A stretch of 52,262 nucleotides of DNA, taken from positions 1 through 52,262 of the forward strand of contig JALHMN010000010.1 of NCBI GenBank assembly GCA_022844005.1, given 5' to 3'. The translations under genes were made by a program, and so were the position numbers. The stretch is from a bacterium (GTDB taxonomy: Bacteria > Pseudomonadota > Alphaproteobacteria > Ferrovibrionales > Ferrovibrionaceae). The notes beneath the pieces were generated by a model. The model ran no database searches. It saw only the letters and a list, made by a program, of their open reading frames with translations, and had not been told where the DNA came from. This document shows, in pieces, positions 27,787-35,953 of the stretch; the first letter of the stretch is position 1, and every line of letters begins with the position of its first letter.

Positions 27787-27900
27787 TCAAGCCAGCCCCG
27801 CATCGAGATAGCGGACGGAATAGCCGGTATCGGCGAGCAGCGGTTCGAGGAGACCCAGATCTTCGAAGGCGAGATGCCGGATCGCGATGGCCTGGCGCAT
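27787..27900 (-). pseudogene. Glutamine amidotransferase (class I) remnant, N-terminal fragment
   Basis: A 37-residue open frame, [20 protein letters not shown] followed by [17 protein letters not shown] and a stop. The sequence matches the start of class I glutamine amidotransferases (first beta strand, the HxAFEDLG turn, second strand YxVRYxDAG), but the rest, including the catalytic Cys and His, is absent. After the stop the sequence runs straight into the upstream region of the acyl-CoA synthetase. It begins 5 nt after the HIT gene stop, so an operon HIT-amidotransferase was probably cut by a deletion. Confidence 0.65.
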
Positions 27901-27904
27901 CGGC

Positions 27905-28339
27905 TCAACCCAATGCGGCGCGGATGGCGGCGGCGATCGGCTCCAAGCTCTTCGGATCCTCGACCGGCTGCGCCGCTGCCCAGGACTTGATGCCGCCGTC
28001 GCCGTGCCGGCGCGGGATCATGTGGATGTGCAGGTGGAACACCGTCTGGTTCGCCGCCGTGCCGTTCGCCTGCAGGAGGTTGAGGCCGTCGGCGCCGGTC
28101 GCCTTCAGCACCGCGTTGCCGACACGATGCGCCGTCCGCGCGGCCGCCGCCATCGCCTCCGCGGGGATGCTGGAAATATCCGGCCAGTGGCCCTTGGTGA
28201 CCGCCAGGCAATGGCCCTCGGAAAAGGGCTTGATATCCATGAAGGCTATGGTCTCGGCGTCCTCGTAGAGTTTGATCGACGGCAACGTGCCCTCGATGAT
28301 CCGGCAGAACACGCATCCGTCCGCGCGCGGCAGTGGCAT
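27905..28339 (-). CDS. HIT-family protein (nucleotide hydrolase/transferase)
   Basis: A 144-residue histidine-triad protein. The catalytic triad is [11 protein letters not shown], the HxHxHxx motif in which the middle His attacks the alpha-phosphate. The N-terminal CVFC and a later His could bind structural zinc, as in Hint-like proteins. It probably hydrolyses adenosine phosphoramidates or dinucleoside polyphosphates in the cytoplasm. The ATG at 28339 has AAAGGA before it; the frame continues upstream but into the divergent gene. It was probably once followed by a glutamine amidotransferase gene, of which only 37 codons remain. Confidence 0.9.
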   Translation of the reverse strand: MPLPRADGCVFCRIIEGTLPSIKLYEDAETIAFMDIKPFSEGHCLAVTKGHWPDISSIPAEAMAAAARTAHRVGNAVLKATGADGLNLLQANGTAANQTVFHLHIHMIPRRHGDGGIKSWAAAQPVEDPKSLEPIAAAIRAALG

Positions 28340-28436
28340 GGTTCGTCCTTTCTTCCAGGTTGGAGCGGGGAGACTAGCGCGCTTCAATGCCGGCGGGTCA
28401 GGGGATATGATCCCCGACCTTTTCGAGGAGACGCCG

Positions 28437-29237
28437 ATGAGTGCGAGCCCCGCTATCGAGCCGGTGCCGCTCTTGCTGCGGCACGATGCCGACGGCATCC
28501 GCACGCTGACCATGAACCGCCCGGCGGCGCGCAATGCGCTGTCGGAGGCGATGATCGATGCGTTGCAGGTGGAGCTGGACACCATCCGCGACGATGCGGC
28601 GGTCCGGGTGGTGGTGATCGCCGGGGAAGGGCCGGGCTTCTGCGCCGGACACGACCTGCGCGAGGTGCGCAGCCGGGTCGACACGGCCTTCTACGACGTG
28701 CTGATGAAGAAGTGCGCGCGGATGATGACCAGCATCGTCCGCCTGCCGAAACCCGTCATCGCCCGCGTGCACGGCATCGCCACCGCTGCCGGCTGCCAGC
28801 TGGTCGCTTCCTGCGACCTGGCGATCGCGGCCGATACGGCGCGTTTCGCCACGCCGGGTGTGAATATCGGCCTGTTCTGCTCGACCCCGATGGTGGCGTT
28901 GTCGCGCAACGTGGCGCCCAAGCATGCCATGGAAATGCTGCTGACCGGCGAGATGATCGATGCCGAGGCGGCGGCGCGCATGGGCCTCGTCAACCAGGTC
29001 GTGCCGGCGGGCGAACTGGACGGGGCGGTCCGCGCGCTCGCCCTCAAGATCGCGTCGAAGTCCTCCTATACGCTGAAGGTCGGCAAGGAGGCGTTCTACC
29101 GCCAGCTCGAGCTGTCGCTGGACGAGGCCTATCTCTATGCGAGCAAGGTGATGCTGGAAAACCTGATGGCGGCCGACGCCGCCGAGGGCATGGACGCCTT
29201 CCTGGAGAAGCGCCAGCCGGTCTGGCGGGGCTGCTGA
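28437..29237 (+). CDS. Enoyl-CoA hydratase-like protein, ECHDC3 type (both catalytic Glu absent)
   Basis: A 266-residue crotonase-fold protein. The oxyanion-hole segments FCAGHDLREV and HGIATAAGCQLVASCDLAIA are present. The two glutamates of true hydratases are replaced: Gln121 in AAGCQLV and Gly141 in TPGVNIG. The stretch ATPGVNIGLFCSTPMVALSR is the hallmark of the ECHDC3 branch of the superfamily. It may therefore bind acyl-CoA without hydrating it, or carry out another crotonase reaction. GAGGAG precedes the ATG at 28437. The stop overlaps the next start (TGATG). Confidence 0.88.
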   Translation: MSASPAIEPVPLLLRHDADGIRTLTMNRPAARNALSEAMIDALQVELDTIRDDAAVRVVVIAGEGPGFCAGHDLREVRSRVDTAFYDVLMKKCARMMTSIVRLPKPVIARVHGIATAAGCQLVASCDLAIAADTARFATPGVNIGLFCSTPMVALSRNVAPKHAMEMLLTGEMIDAEAAARMGLVNQVVPAGELDGAVRALALKIASKSSYTLKVGKEAFYRQLELSLDEAYLYASKVMLENLMAADAAEGMDAFLEKRQPVWRGC

Positions 29238-29731
29238 TGGACCATTCGTCCTACGAGAACGCCTATATCCTCGGCATCCTCAATGGCTGCAAGACCATCG
29301 CCATGGTCGGCGCCTCGGCCAACTGGAACCGGCCGAGCTTCTTCGCCATGAAATACCTGCAGGAGAAGGGCTACCGCGTCATCCCAGTGAATCCGGGAGC
29401 GGCAGGCCAGGAGATCCTGGGCGAGAAGGTCTATGCCGGTCTGAAGGAAATCCCCGAACCTGTCGACATGGTGGACTGCTTTCGCAACGTGGAAGCGATC
29501 CCGGCCATCACCGACGAGGCCATCGCGATCGGCGCCAAGGTGTTGTGGATGCAGCTCGGCATCCGCCACGACGCGGCGGCGGCGAAGGCGGAAGCCGCCG
29601 GGCTGAAGGTGGTGATGGATCGCTGTCCCAAGATCGAGTTCGGCCGCCTGTCGGGGGAGATCGGCTGGATGGGCGTCAACACCCACGTCATCTCGAGCAA
29701 GCGGCGCAAGAAGGTCGGCGGCCGCACCTAG
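29237..29731 (+). CDS. CoA-binding domain protein
   Basis: A 164-residue protein consisting of one CoA-binding Rossmann domain: TIAMVGASANWNRPSFFAMK (G-A-S-x-x), IPVNPG, EPVDMVDCFRN, and LWMQLGIRHDAAA. It resembles the N-terminal domain of succinyl-CoA synthetase alpha and the YccU family. These proteins bind CoA or NAD-like ligands, but their role is generally not known. It is coupled to the preceding ECHDC3-like gene by a one-base overlap and to metY by an 18-nt gap. Whether it serves sulfur amino acid metabolism or acyl-CoA metabolism cannot be told. Confidence 0.85.
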   Translation: MDHSSYENAYILGILNGCKTIAMVGASANWNRPSFFAMKYLQEKGYRVIPVNPGAAGQEILGEKVYAGLKEIPEPVDMVDCFRNVEAIPAITDEAIAIGAKVLWMQLGIRHDAAAAKAEAAGLKVVMDRCPKIEFGRLSGEIGWMGVNTHVISSKRRKKVGGRT

Positions 29732-29748
29732 AAAACACGGAGAAGACG

Positions 29749-31035
29749 ATGAACCAGCCGAAGCCGGGCTTCGAGACGCTTGCCGTGCATGCCGGCGCCG
29801 CGCCGGATGAATCCACCGGCGCGCGCACCACGCCGATCTATCAGACGACGGCCTATGTCTTCGACGACGTCGACCATGCCGCCTCGCTGTTCAACCTGCA
29901 GGTTTTCGGCAACATCTACACGCGCCTCACCAATCCCACCGTCTCGGTGCTGGAGGAAAGGGTGGCGGCGCTGGAGGGGGGCACGGCGGCCTGCGCAGCA
30001 GCGTCCGGGCACGGGGCGCAGCTTCTCGCCTTCCACACGCTGATGCAGCCGGGCGACGAGTTGGTCGCCTCGAAGAAGCTCTATGGCGGGTCGATCACCC
30101 AGCTGGGGTACAGTTTCCAGCGCTTCGGCTGGAAGACCCATTTCGTCGATGCGGACGAGCCGGAAAACATCGCCCGGGCGATCACGGAAAAGACCAAGGC
30201 CGTCTTCATCGAGAGCCTCGCCAATCCAGGCGGCGTGGTGCATGACATCGAGGCCATCGCCAAGGTCGCGCACGATGCCGGCATACCGCTCATCGTCGAC
30301 AACACCCTCGCCTCGCCCTATCTGTGCCGCCCCTTCGAATGGGGCGCGGACATCGTCATCCATTCGCTGACCAAGTTCCTCGGCGGGCATGGCAATTCGC
30401 TGGGCGGCATCGTCGTCGACGGCGGGCGCTTCGACTGGTCGAAGGTGCCGGGCCGGTTCCCGCATCTGAGCGAGCCGACGCCCAGCTACCATGGTCTCCG
30501 CTTCCACGAGACCTTCGGCAACCTCGCCTTCGCGGTGGCCTGCCGGGCCGTGGGGTTGCGCGACCTGGGGCCGACGCTCGCCCCCATGAACGCCTTCCTG
30601 ATCCTGACCGGGATCGAGACGCTGCCGCTCCGCATGCAGCGGCACAGCGAGAATGCGCTCAAGGTGGCCGAATTCCTGAAGAACCACCCGAAGGTTTCCT
30701 GGGTGTCCTATGCGGGCCTGCCCAGCGACCGCTATCATTCGCTCGCCCGGAAATACCTGCCGAAGGGCGCCGGCGCGGTCTTCACCTTCGGGGTCAAAGG
30801 CGGCTACGAGGCCGGCGTGAAACTGGTCGAGGGAGTCGAGATCTTCTCCCACCTCGCCAATATCGGCGACACCCGGAGCCTGATCATCCATCCGGCCTCG
30901 ACCACGCATCGGCAACTCGCGCCCGAGCAGCTCGCCGCCGCCGGGGCCGGGCCGGACGTAGTGCGGCTGTCGGTCGGGATCGAGACGCCCGAGGATCTGA
31001 TCGCCGACCTGGACCAGGCGCTGGCGCGGGCCTGA
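29749..31035 (+). CDS. metY: O-acetylhomoserine aminocarboxypropyltransferase (sulfhydrylase)
   Basis: A 428-residue PLP enzyme of the Cys/Met metabolism family. It starts FETLAVHAGAAPDESTGART, has TTAYVFDDVDHAA, and carries the PLP-binding Lys in HSLTKFLGGHGNSLGG. The length of about 430 residues and the insertion after the PLP lysine separate MetY from shorter cystathionine gamma-synthases. It forms homocysteine from O-acetylhomoserine and sulfide (or methionine from methanethiol) in the cytoplasm. A GGAGA ribosome site supports the ATG. The following gene starts 3 nt after its stop. Confidence 0.92.
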   Translation: MNQPKPGFETLAVHAGAAPDESTGARTTPIYQTTAYVFDDVDHAASLFNLQVFGNIYTRLTNPTVSVLEERVAALEGGTAACAAASGHGAQLLAFHTLMQPGDELVASKKLYGGSITQLGYSFQRFGWKTHFVDADEPENIARAITEKTKAVFIESLANPGGVVHDIEAIAKVAHDAGIPLIVDNTLASPYLCRPFEWGADIVIHSLTKFLGGHGNSLGGIVVDGGRFDWSKVPGRFPHLSEPTPSYHGLRFHETFGNLAFAVACRAVGLRDLGPTLAPMNAFLILTGIETLPLRMQRHSENALKVAEFLKNHPKVSWVSYAGLPSDRYHSLARKYLPKGAGAVFTFGVKGGYEAGVKLVEGVEIFSHLANIGDTRSLIIHPASTTHRQLAPEQLAAAGAGPDVVRLSVGIETPEDLIADLDQALARA

Positions 31036-31038
31036 ACA

Positions 31039-31887
31039 TTGAATCTCAAGGCATCGATCGTCCGCGGCCTCAACCGGCACGTCCTGCCGCGCTACCGGCT
31101 GATCCTGAAGAAGTCGGCGAACGATGCGGATGCGCTGCCCGCGCCGGGGCCGATGCGCGAGCGTCTGGTCGGCAATGCGGCGACGGCGCTGCAGCCCTGG
31201 CTCGACGCCATCGGCGGCAACGCCGATGCCAAGGCATTGATCGAGGAGTTCATCACCGTCTTCGCCCGCCGCCCGGTGCGCGACAATGCCGGCGGCAGCG
31301 GCTTCAACGGCTCGCTCTGCCTGTTCGCGGCGGTGCGCGTGCTGTCACCCGCACTGATCGTGGAGAGCGGCACTTGGAAGGGGCACAGCGCCTGGCTGTT
31401 CCGGCAGGCGGCACCGGAAGCGCGCATCGTCAGCTTCGACATCGAGCATGAGAACCTGGAGCATCGCGAAGCCGGGATCGACTACCGGCTGGGCGACTGG
31501 ATGGATCACGAGGTCGTCGCCGGCGAGGGTGTGAGCCTCGCCTTCTTCGACGACCACATCAGCCATGCGCGGCGCATCCGTGAGGCGCATGCCCGCGGCT
31601 TCCGGCTGCTGCTGGCCGACGACGACCTGCCCGCGGAGGCGCTTTTCGTCACCGGCCTGCCTCCCGCCCCCACGGCCGCCATGCTGGCCGACCCCGCGGT
31701 CACGGCCGGGCAGATCCTGGCCTGGCGCTATAGGGGCCGCGACTTCTCGCTGACGGTGAGCCCCGAGGATGTCGCCGTCCGGGCTCTGATCGCCGGCCGG
31801 CACGCGGCCCCCGACCTTTCGCCCGCCACCTACCATCCGCGGCACAACGGCGTCACAGTGCTGCGACTGAAGTCCCGAGGAGAGTGA
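31039..31887 (+). CDS. Putative SAM-dependent methyltransferase-like protein (unknown function)
   Basis: A 282-residue protein with a class I methyltransferase-like core: LIVESGTWKGHSAWLF (motif I, E-x-G-x-x-x-G), IVSFDIEHENL (acidic end of strand 2) and LAFFDDHISHARR (strand 4). This arrangement is also seen in cephalosporin hydroxylase-like and FkbM-like proteins. The N-terminal 80 residues are basic and then helical. The TTG at 31039, 3 nt after the metY stop, is the only plausible start near metY and has no clear ribosome site, so re-initiation is probable. No substrate can be assigned. Confidence 0.7.
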   Translation: MNLKASIVRGLNRHVLPRYRLILKKSANDADALPAPGPMRERLVGNAATALQPWLDAIGGNADAKALIEEFITVFARRPVRDNAGGSGFNGSLCLFAAVRVLSPALIVESGTWKGHSAWLFRQAAPEARIVSFDIEHENLEHREAGIDYRLGDWMDHEVVAGEGVSLAFFDDHISHARRIREAHARGFRLLLADDDLPAEALFVTGLPPAPTAAMLADPAVTAGQILAWRYRGRDFSLTVSPEDVAVRALIAGRHAAPDLSPATYHPRHNGVTVLRLKSRGE

Positions 31888-31889
31888 GC

Positions 31890-33341
31890 ATGTCCGACGA
31901 TCTGATCCTGAAGGGCGCCACGGTGTTCGACGGCACCGGTGCGCCGCGCTACCGCGCCGATATCGCCGTCCGCGGCGACCGGATCGCCGCCATCGGCGAC
32001 CTGGCGGACCGCAGGGCGAAGCGGACGGTCGATCTCGACGGGTTGGCCGTCGCCCCTGGGTTCATCGACGTGCATACCCATGACGACGCCGCGCTGATCG
32101 AGACGCCGCGGATGGAGATGAAGGCGAGCCAGGGTGTGACCACGGTCATCTGCGGCAATTGCGGCGCCTCCGCCGCGCCTTACGACAAGACCAAGGGGGT
32201 GGGCTCGGTCCTGCGGCTCCTGTTCAAGGACGACCGGCTGGTCGCGCCGACCATGGAGGAATTCATGGGCAAGGTGGAGGCCGCCGGGCCCGCGCTCAAC
32301 TCGGCCTTCCTGGTCGGGCATTCGACGCTGCGCATGTCGGTCATGGGCGACGACCTGAACCGGCACGCCCGGAAGGACGAGATCGCGCGGATGAAGACGA
32401 TGCTGAAGGGCGCGCTGGACGATGGGGCCATCGGCCTATCGAGCGGGCTGTTCTATCCGCCGGCCATGCCGGCCAGCACCGAGGAACTGATCGAACTGGT
32501 GGAGCCGCTCGGTCCGGCCGGGGCTGTCTATACAGCGCATATCCGCGACGAGGCCGAGAAGATCACCGAAGCGCTGGAGGAGGCCTTCGCGATCGGGCGC
32601 GCGGCCGGCGGCCGCACCGTCATCTCGCATCACAAATGCAACGGGCGGCCGAATTTCGGCCGTTCGCCGCAGACGCTGGCGCAGATCGAGGAGGCGATGC
32701 GCCGGCAGCCGATCGCCTTCGACGTCTATCCCTATACGGCGGGCTCCACCATCCTGCGCCCGGAAATGGTCGACCGATCGGAGAAGGTCCTGATCACCGG
32801 ATCCGAAGTCATGCCCTCGGCCGCGGGCCGCGACCTCGACGAGATCGCAGCCGAGATGCAGATGAGCCGCCTCGAGGCGGCCAAGCGCCTGGTGCCCGGG
32901 GGCGCGATCTACTTCCAGATGCACGAGGACGACGTGCAGCGCATCCTCAGCCACGAAAAGGCCATGGTGGGCTCGGACGGGATTCCCGGCGACGCGCATC
33001 CCCATCCGCGGCTCTGGGGCACCTTCCCGCGCGTGCTCGGCCACTATTCGCGCGACCTGAAGCTGTTCAGCCTGGAGGACGCCGTGCGGCGCATGACCGG
33101 CCTCTCGGCCGCCAATTTCGGCCTGAAGGACCGCGGGCATCTGCGGCCCGGCGCCTTCGCCGACATCGTCGTCTTCGACCCGGCGACGGTCGGCGATACC
33201 GCCACCTTCGAGAAGCCGATCCAGCCCGCCGCCGGCATCGCCTCGGTCTATGTGAACGGCATCGCGGTATGGCAGAGCGGCAAGACGACGGGTGCTTCGC
33301 CCGGCCGGGTGCTGCGCCGGCAGGAGCAGCAGGCGGCGTGA
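31890..33341 (+). CDS. N-acyl-D-amino-acid deacylase family amidohydrolase
   Basis: A 483-residue metal-dependent amidohydrolase. The zinc motif is IDVHTHDD (His62, His64), followed by GNCGAS (Cys91, as in D-aminoacylases), the middle metal-ligand region TVISHHKCNG, and the C-terminal SDGIPGDAHPHPRLWGTFPR with the catalytic Asp. The C-terminal LRPGAFADIVVFDPATV is the classical amidohydrolase end. It is expected to remove the acyl group from N-acyl-D-amino acids or related imides. The ATG at 31890 is preferred to the GTG at 31884 because GAGGAGA lies at good distance. It directly precedes a DehI-like gene (GTGA overlap) and a peptide-type ABC importer. Confidence 0.88.
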   Translation: MSDDLILKGATVFDGTGAPRYRADIAVRGDRIAAIGDLADRRAKRTVDLDGLAVAPGFIDVHTHDDAALIETPRMEMKASQGVTTVICGNCGASAAPYDKTKGVGSVLRLLFKDDRLVAPTMEEFMGKVEAAGPALNSAFLVGHSTLRMSVMGDDLNRHARKDEIARMKTMLKGALDDGAIGLSSGLFYPPAMPASTEELIELVEPLGPAGAVYTAHIRDEAEKITEALEEAFAIGRAAGGRTVISHHKCNGRPNFGRSPQTLAQIEEAMRRQPIAFDVYPYTAGSTILRPEMVDRSEKVLITGSEVMPSAAGRDLDEIAAEMQMSRLEAAKRLVPGGAIYFQMHEDDVQRILSHEKAMVGSDGIPGDAHPHPRLWGTFPRVLGHYSRDLKLFSLEDAVRRMTGLSAANFGLKDRGHLRPGAFADIVVFDPATVGDTATFEKPIQPAAGIASVYVNGIAVWQSGKTTGASPGRVLRRQEQQAA

Positions 33342-34174
33342 CGACCGGGGGCGATCCGGTCGCCGCCGTAACGGAGGCCGAAGCGACAGGTGAAATCGCG
33401 GACCTGTTCGCCGATATCCGCGCAACCATCGGGGTCCCGGTGGTCAACCTGGTCTGGCGGCATCTGGCGACCATGCCACGGGCATTGCCCTGGGTGTGGG
33501 ACACGGTGCGGCCGCTCTATCGCCCCGGGAGGCTGGACAGCGCCGCGGAGGACCTGAGGGCAAGGATGGACCTGCCGCCGGGCGCGACCTTGCCGCCGGC
33601 GGCGCTGGCCGCCGCCGGCCTGTCGGACGCCGATCTGGCCGGGGTCGGACGGGTGCTCGCCAGCTACGACCACAGCAACACCATCAACCTCCTCGCCCTC
33701 GGCGCCTTCCTGCGGCGCCCTGGCGGAGCCGGATCACCGCGGGATACCGGGCCCGGACCGGCGCCCCGGGTCGAACACTTGCCGAAGCTTCTCACGCTCG
33801 GGGAAATGGCTCCAGCGACAGCCAGCCTGGTCGCGCAGCTCAATCTCCTCGGCGAGCGCGACGAAGGACGCATCGTCGCCAGCATGTGGCGCCATCTCGC
33901 CCATTGGCCGGCCTTTCTCGCGCTCTCCTGGGCCGTCCTCGATCCTCTCGATGCATCGGGTGTCCTGCGGACGGCGATCACCGGAAATCTCCGGAAGGCC
34001 GTCGCCTCGCAAGAGGCACTTTCCCTGGATCTCGGACAGGCGCCCCCTCCGGAACCGGCGACCGAGGCGGCGGCGCTCTTCGCAGTGCGCCGGTTTACCG
34101 AGCATCCGATCGGCAAGATGGTTACGATCTGCCGGATTCTTCGGCACGCCATGGGAGCCGCCACCGCCCGATAA
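33338..34174 (+). CDS. DehI-like (2-haloacid dehalogenase group I fold) protein lacking catalytic Asp
   Basis: A 278-residue protein with internal duplication, like Pseudomonas putida DehI: the first half has FADIRATIGVPVVNLVWRHL and the second repeats WRHLAHWPAFLALSW. The DehI active-site Asn114 is kept (DHSNTINLL). The residue matching its catalytic Asp189 (ASDFQALANWP in DehI) is Met183 here (ASMWRHLAHWP). It is therefore unlikely to dehalogenate by the known mechanism and may be a ligand-binding or redox relative. The GTG start overlaps the amidohydrolase stop (GTGA). The comparison with DehI is from memory. Confidence 0.75.
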   Translation: MTTGGDPVAAVTEAEATGEIADLFADIRATIGVPVVNLVWRHLATMPRALPWVWDTVRPLYRPGRLDSAAEDLRARMDLPPGATLPPAALAAAGLSDADLAGVGRVLASYDHSNTINLLALGAFLRRPGGAGSPRDTGPGPAPRVEHLPKLLTLGEMAPATASLVAQLNLLGERDEGRIVASMWRHLAHWPAFLALSWAVLDPLDASGVLRTAITGNLRKAVASQEALSLDLGQAPPPEPATEAAALFAVRRFTEHPIGKMVTICRILRHAMGAATAR

Positions 34175-34274
34175 ACCGGCAGCTGCCCTGTCCCTGATCA
34201 GTCCGCAAACGTGCTGCTTCCGAGTCGGGCAGCGATTGCGCTAACGTAACGGGATATCGAGACCCGGATCCGCC

Positions 34275-34291
34275 CTGGCACGCTACTTGCC
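34275..34291 (+). promoter_or_regulatory. Sigma-54 promoter for the ABC importer
   Basis: CTGGCACGCTACTTGCC: CTGGCACG, four bases, TTGC, an essentially perfect RpoN -24/-12 element with GG (34277-34278) and GC (34289-34290) 10 bp apart. The start site would lie near 34302, about 30 nt before the ATG. RpoN control suggests nitrogen limitation or an activator-dependent response. Confidence 0.75.
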
Positions 34292-34332
34292 CAGGCTTCC
34301 GGCAGTCTCGAGGAAACCAGGCTAGGGAGAGC

Positions 34333-35931
34333 ATGATGAGTTTCAGCAAATTCGTGGGCCTTGCCGCGGGGGCGGTGCTGGCGGTGGGTGCCAGTCAGGG
34401 GATCGCTCCAAGTACCGCGCAAGCGCAGACCATCCGCGCCGTGATGCATTCCGATCTGAAGATCATCGATCCGATCTGGACGACCGCCTATATCGTCCGC
34501 AACCACGGCTACATGATCTACGACACCCTCTTCTCGGTCGACGCGAACCAGAAGGTCCACCCGCAGATGGTGGACAAGTACGAGATCAGCGCCGACAAGC
34601 TGACTTACACCTTCACGCTGCGTGACGGACTGCTCTGGCACGACGGCGCGCCGGTCACATCGGAAGACTGTATCTCCTCCATCAAGCGCTGGGGTGCCCG
34701 CGACACGATGGGGCAGAAGCTGATGTCCTATGTGGACAAGCTCGAGGCCGTGAACGAGAAGACCTTCAAACTGGTGCTCAAGGCCTCCTACGGCCTGGTG
34801 CTCGAGACGCTGGGCAAGCCCAGCTCGAACGTTCCCTTCATGATGCCCAAGCGCGTCGCCGACGGGAACCCGATGGAGCAGATCTCCGACACCACCGGCT
34901 CGGGCCCCTTCGTCTTCAACAAGGACGAGTGGAAGCCGGGCGAAAAGACCGTCTATGTGAAGAACACGAAGTACAAGCCGCGCAGCGAACCGCCGAGCGG
35001 CGTTGCCGGCGGCAAGGTGGTCAAGGTCGACCGGGTCGAATGGGTTGCCATTCCCGACGGGCAGACGGCGGTGAACGCCCTTCTCAACGGCGAAGTCGAC
35101 CTGATCGAAGGCCCCAAGCACGACCTCTATCCGGTGCTGAAGAAGGATCGCAACATCACCTTCTTCAACTGGAACCAGCTCGGCAACCAGTACGTGCTCC
35201 GCTTCAACCACCTGCACCCGCCCTTCAACAACCAGAAGATCCGTCAGGCGGCGATGCTGGCCATCGGCCAGGAGGAATATCTGCAGGCGGTGATCGGCGA
35301 CCCCGAGTTCTACAAGGTCTGCGGCGCCATGTTCGTCTGCGGTTCGCCGCTGGCGGATGAGCCCAAGGACGGGATCCTGGTGAAGCCGAACATCGAGAAG
35401 GCGAAGGCGCTGCTGAAGGAAGCCGGCTATGACGGCACCCCGGCCGTGCTGATGCAGTCGACCGACCTCGACGTTCTGACCAACCTGGCGCCGGTGGCGA
35501 AGGCCCAGCTCGAGCGGATCGGCATGAAGGTCGACATGCAGTCGATGGACTGGCAGACGCTGGTCGCACGCCGCACCAAGAAGGACGCGCCGGCCGCCGG
35601 CGGCTGGAACGCCTTCCTCACCTCGTGGGTCTCGGTCGACATCCTGAACCCGATCTCGACGGCCTATCTGAACTCCGCCTGCGACAAGGCGCCGTTCGGC
35701 TGGCCCTGCGACGAGGTGATGGAGAAGATGCGCGACGAGTACGCCCGCGAGACCGATGCCGCCAAGCAGAAGGAACTCGCCGCGAAGATCCAGGCCCGTG
35801 CGCTCGAATACGGCACCTATGCCTGGGTCGGGCAGTGGTACGGCTCGGGCGTCCATCGCAAGGGCGTGATCGACGGCTGGCTGGCCGCGCCGGCGCCCGT
35901 GTTCTGGAACATGACCAAGAAGGGCAGCTGA
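34333..35931 (+). CDS. ABC transporter substrate-binding protein, peptide/family 5
   Basis: A 532-residue periplasmic binding protein with a Sec signal peptide (about 1-32, ending TAQAQT). The family 5 (DppA/OppA) fold is recognised by IRAVMHSDLKIIDPIWTTAY, DGLLWHDGAPVTSEDCISSI and FNHLHPPFNNQKIRQAAMLA. Ligands of this fold are oligopeptides, nickel complexes, glutathione, opines and similar. This subgroup cannot be assigned, but the neighbouring amidohydrolase would suit acylated or D-amino-acid peptides. It is the first gene of a four-gene importer and lies behind a sigma-54 promoter. A second in-frame ATG follows at 34336. Confidence 0.92.
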   Translation: MMSFSKFVGLAAGAVLAVGASQGIAPSTAQAQTIRAVMHSDLKIIDPIWTTAYIVRNHGYMIYDTLFSVDANQKVHPQMVDKYEISADKLTYTFTLRDGLLWHDGAPVTSEDCISSIKRWGARDTMGQKLMSYVDKLEAVNEKTFKLVLKASYGLVLETLGKPSSNVPFMMPKRVADGNPMEQISDTTGSGPFVFNKDEWKPGEKTVYVKNTKYKPRSEPPSGVAGGKVVKVDRVEWVAIPDGQTAVNALLNGEVDLIEGPKHDLYPVLKKDRNITFFNWNQLGNQYVLRFNHLHPPFNNQKIRQAAMLAIGQEEYLQAVIGDPEFYKVCGAMFVCGSPLADEPKDGILVKPNIEKAKALLKEAGYDGTPAVLMQSTDLDVLTNLAPVAKAQLERIGMKVDMQSMDWQTLVARRTKKDAPAAGGWNAFLTSWVSVDILNPISTAYLNSACDKAPFGWPCDEVMEKMRDEYARETDAAKQKELAAKIQARALEYGTYAWVGQWYGSGVHRKGVIDGWLAAPAPVFWNMTKKGS

Positions 35932-35953
35932 TCGATCGAGCCCAGCAAGTACC

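Noticed and set aside
32159-34174. 671-codon version of the DehI-like gene
   Set aside because: The first part is the amidohydrolase in another frame; the GTGA overlap at 33338 is the natural start.
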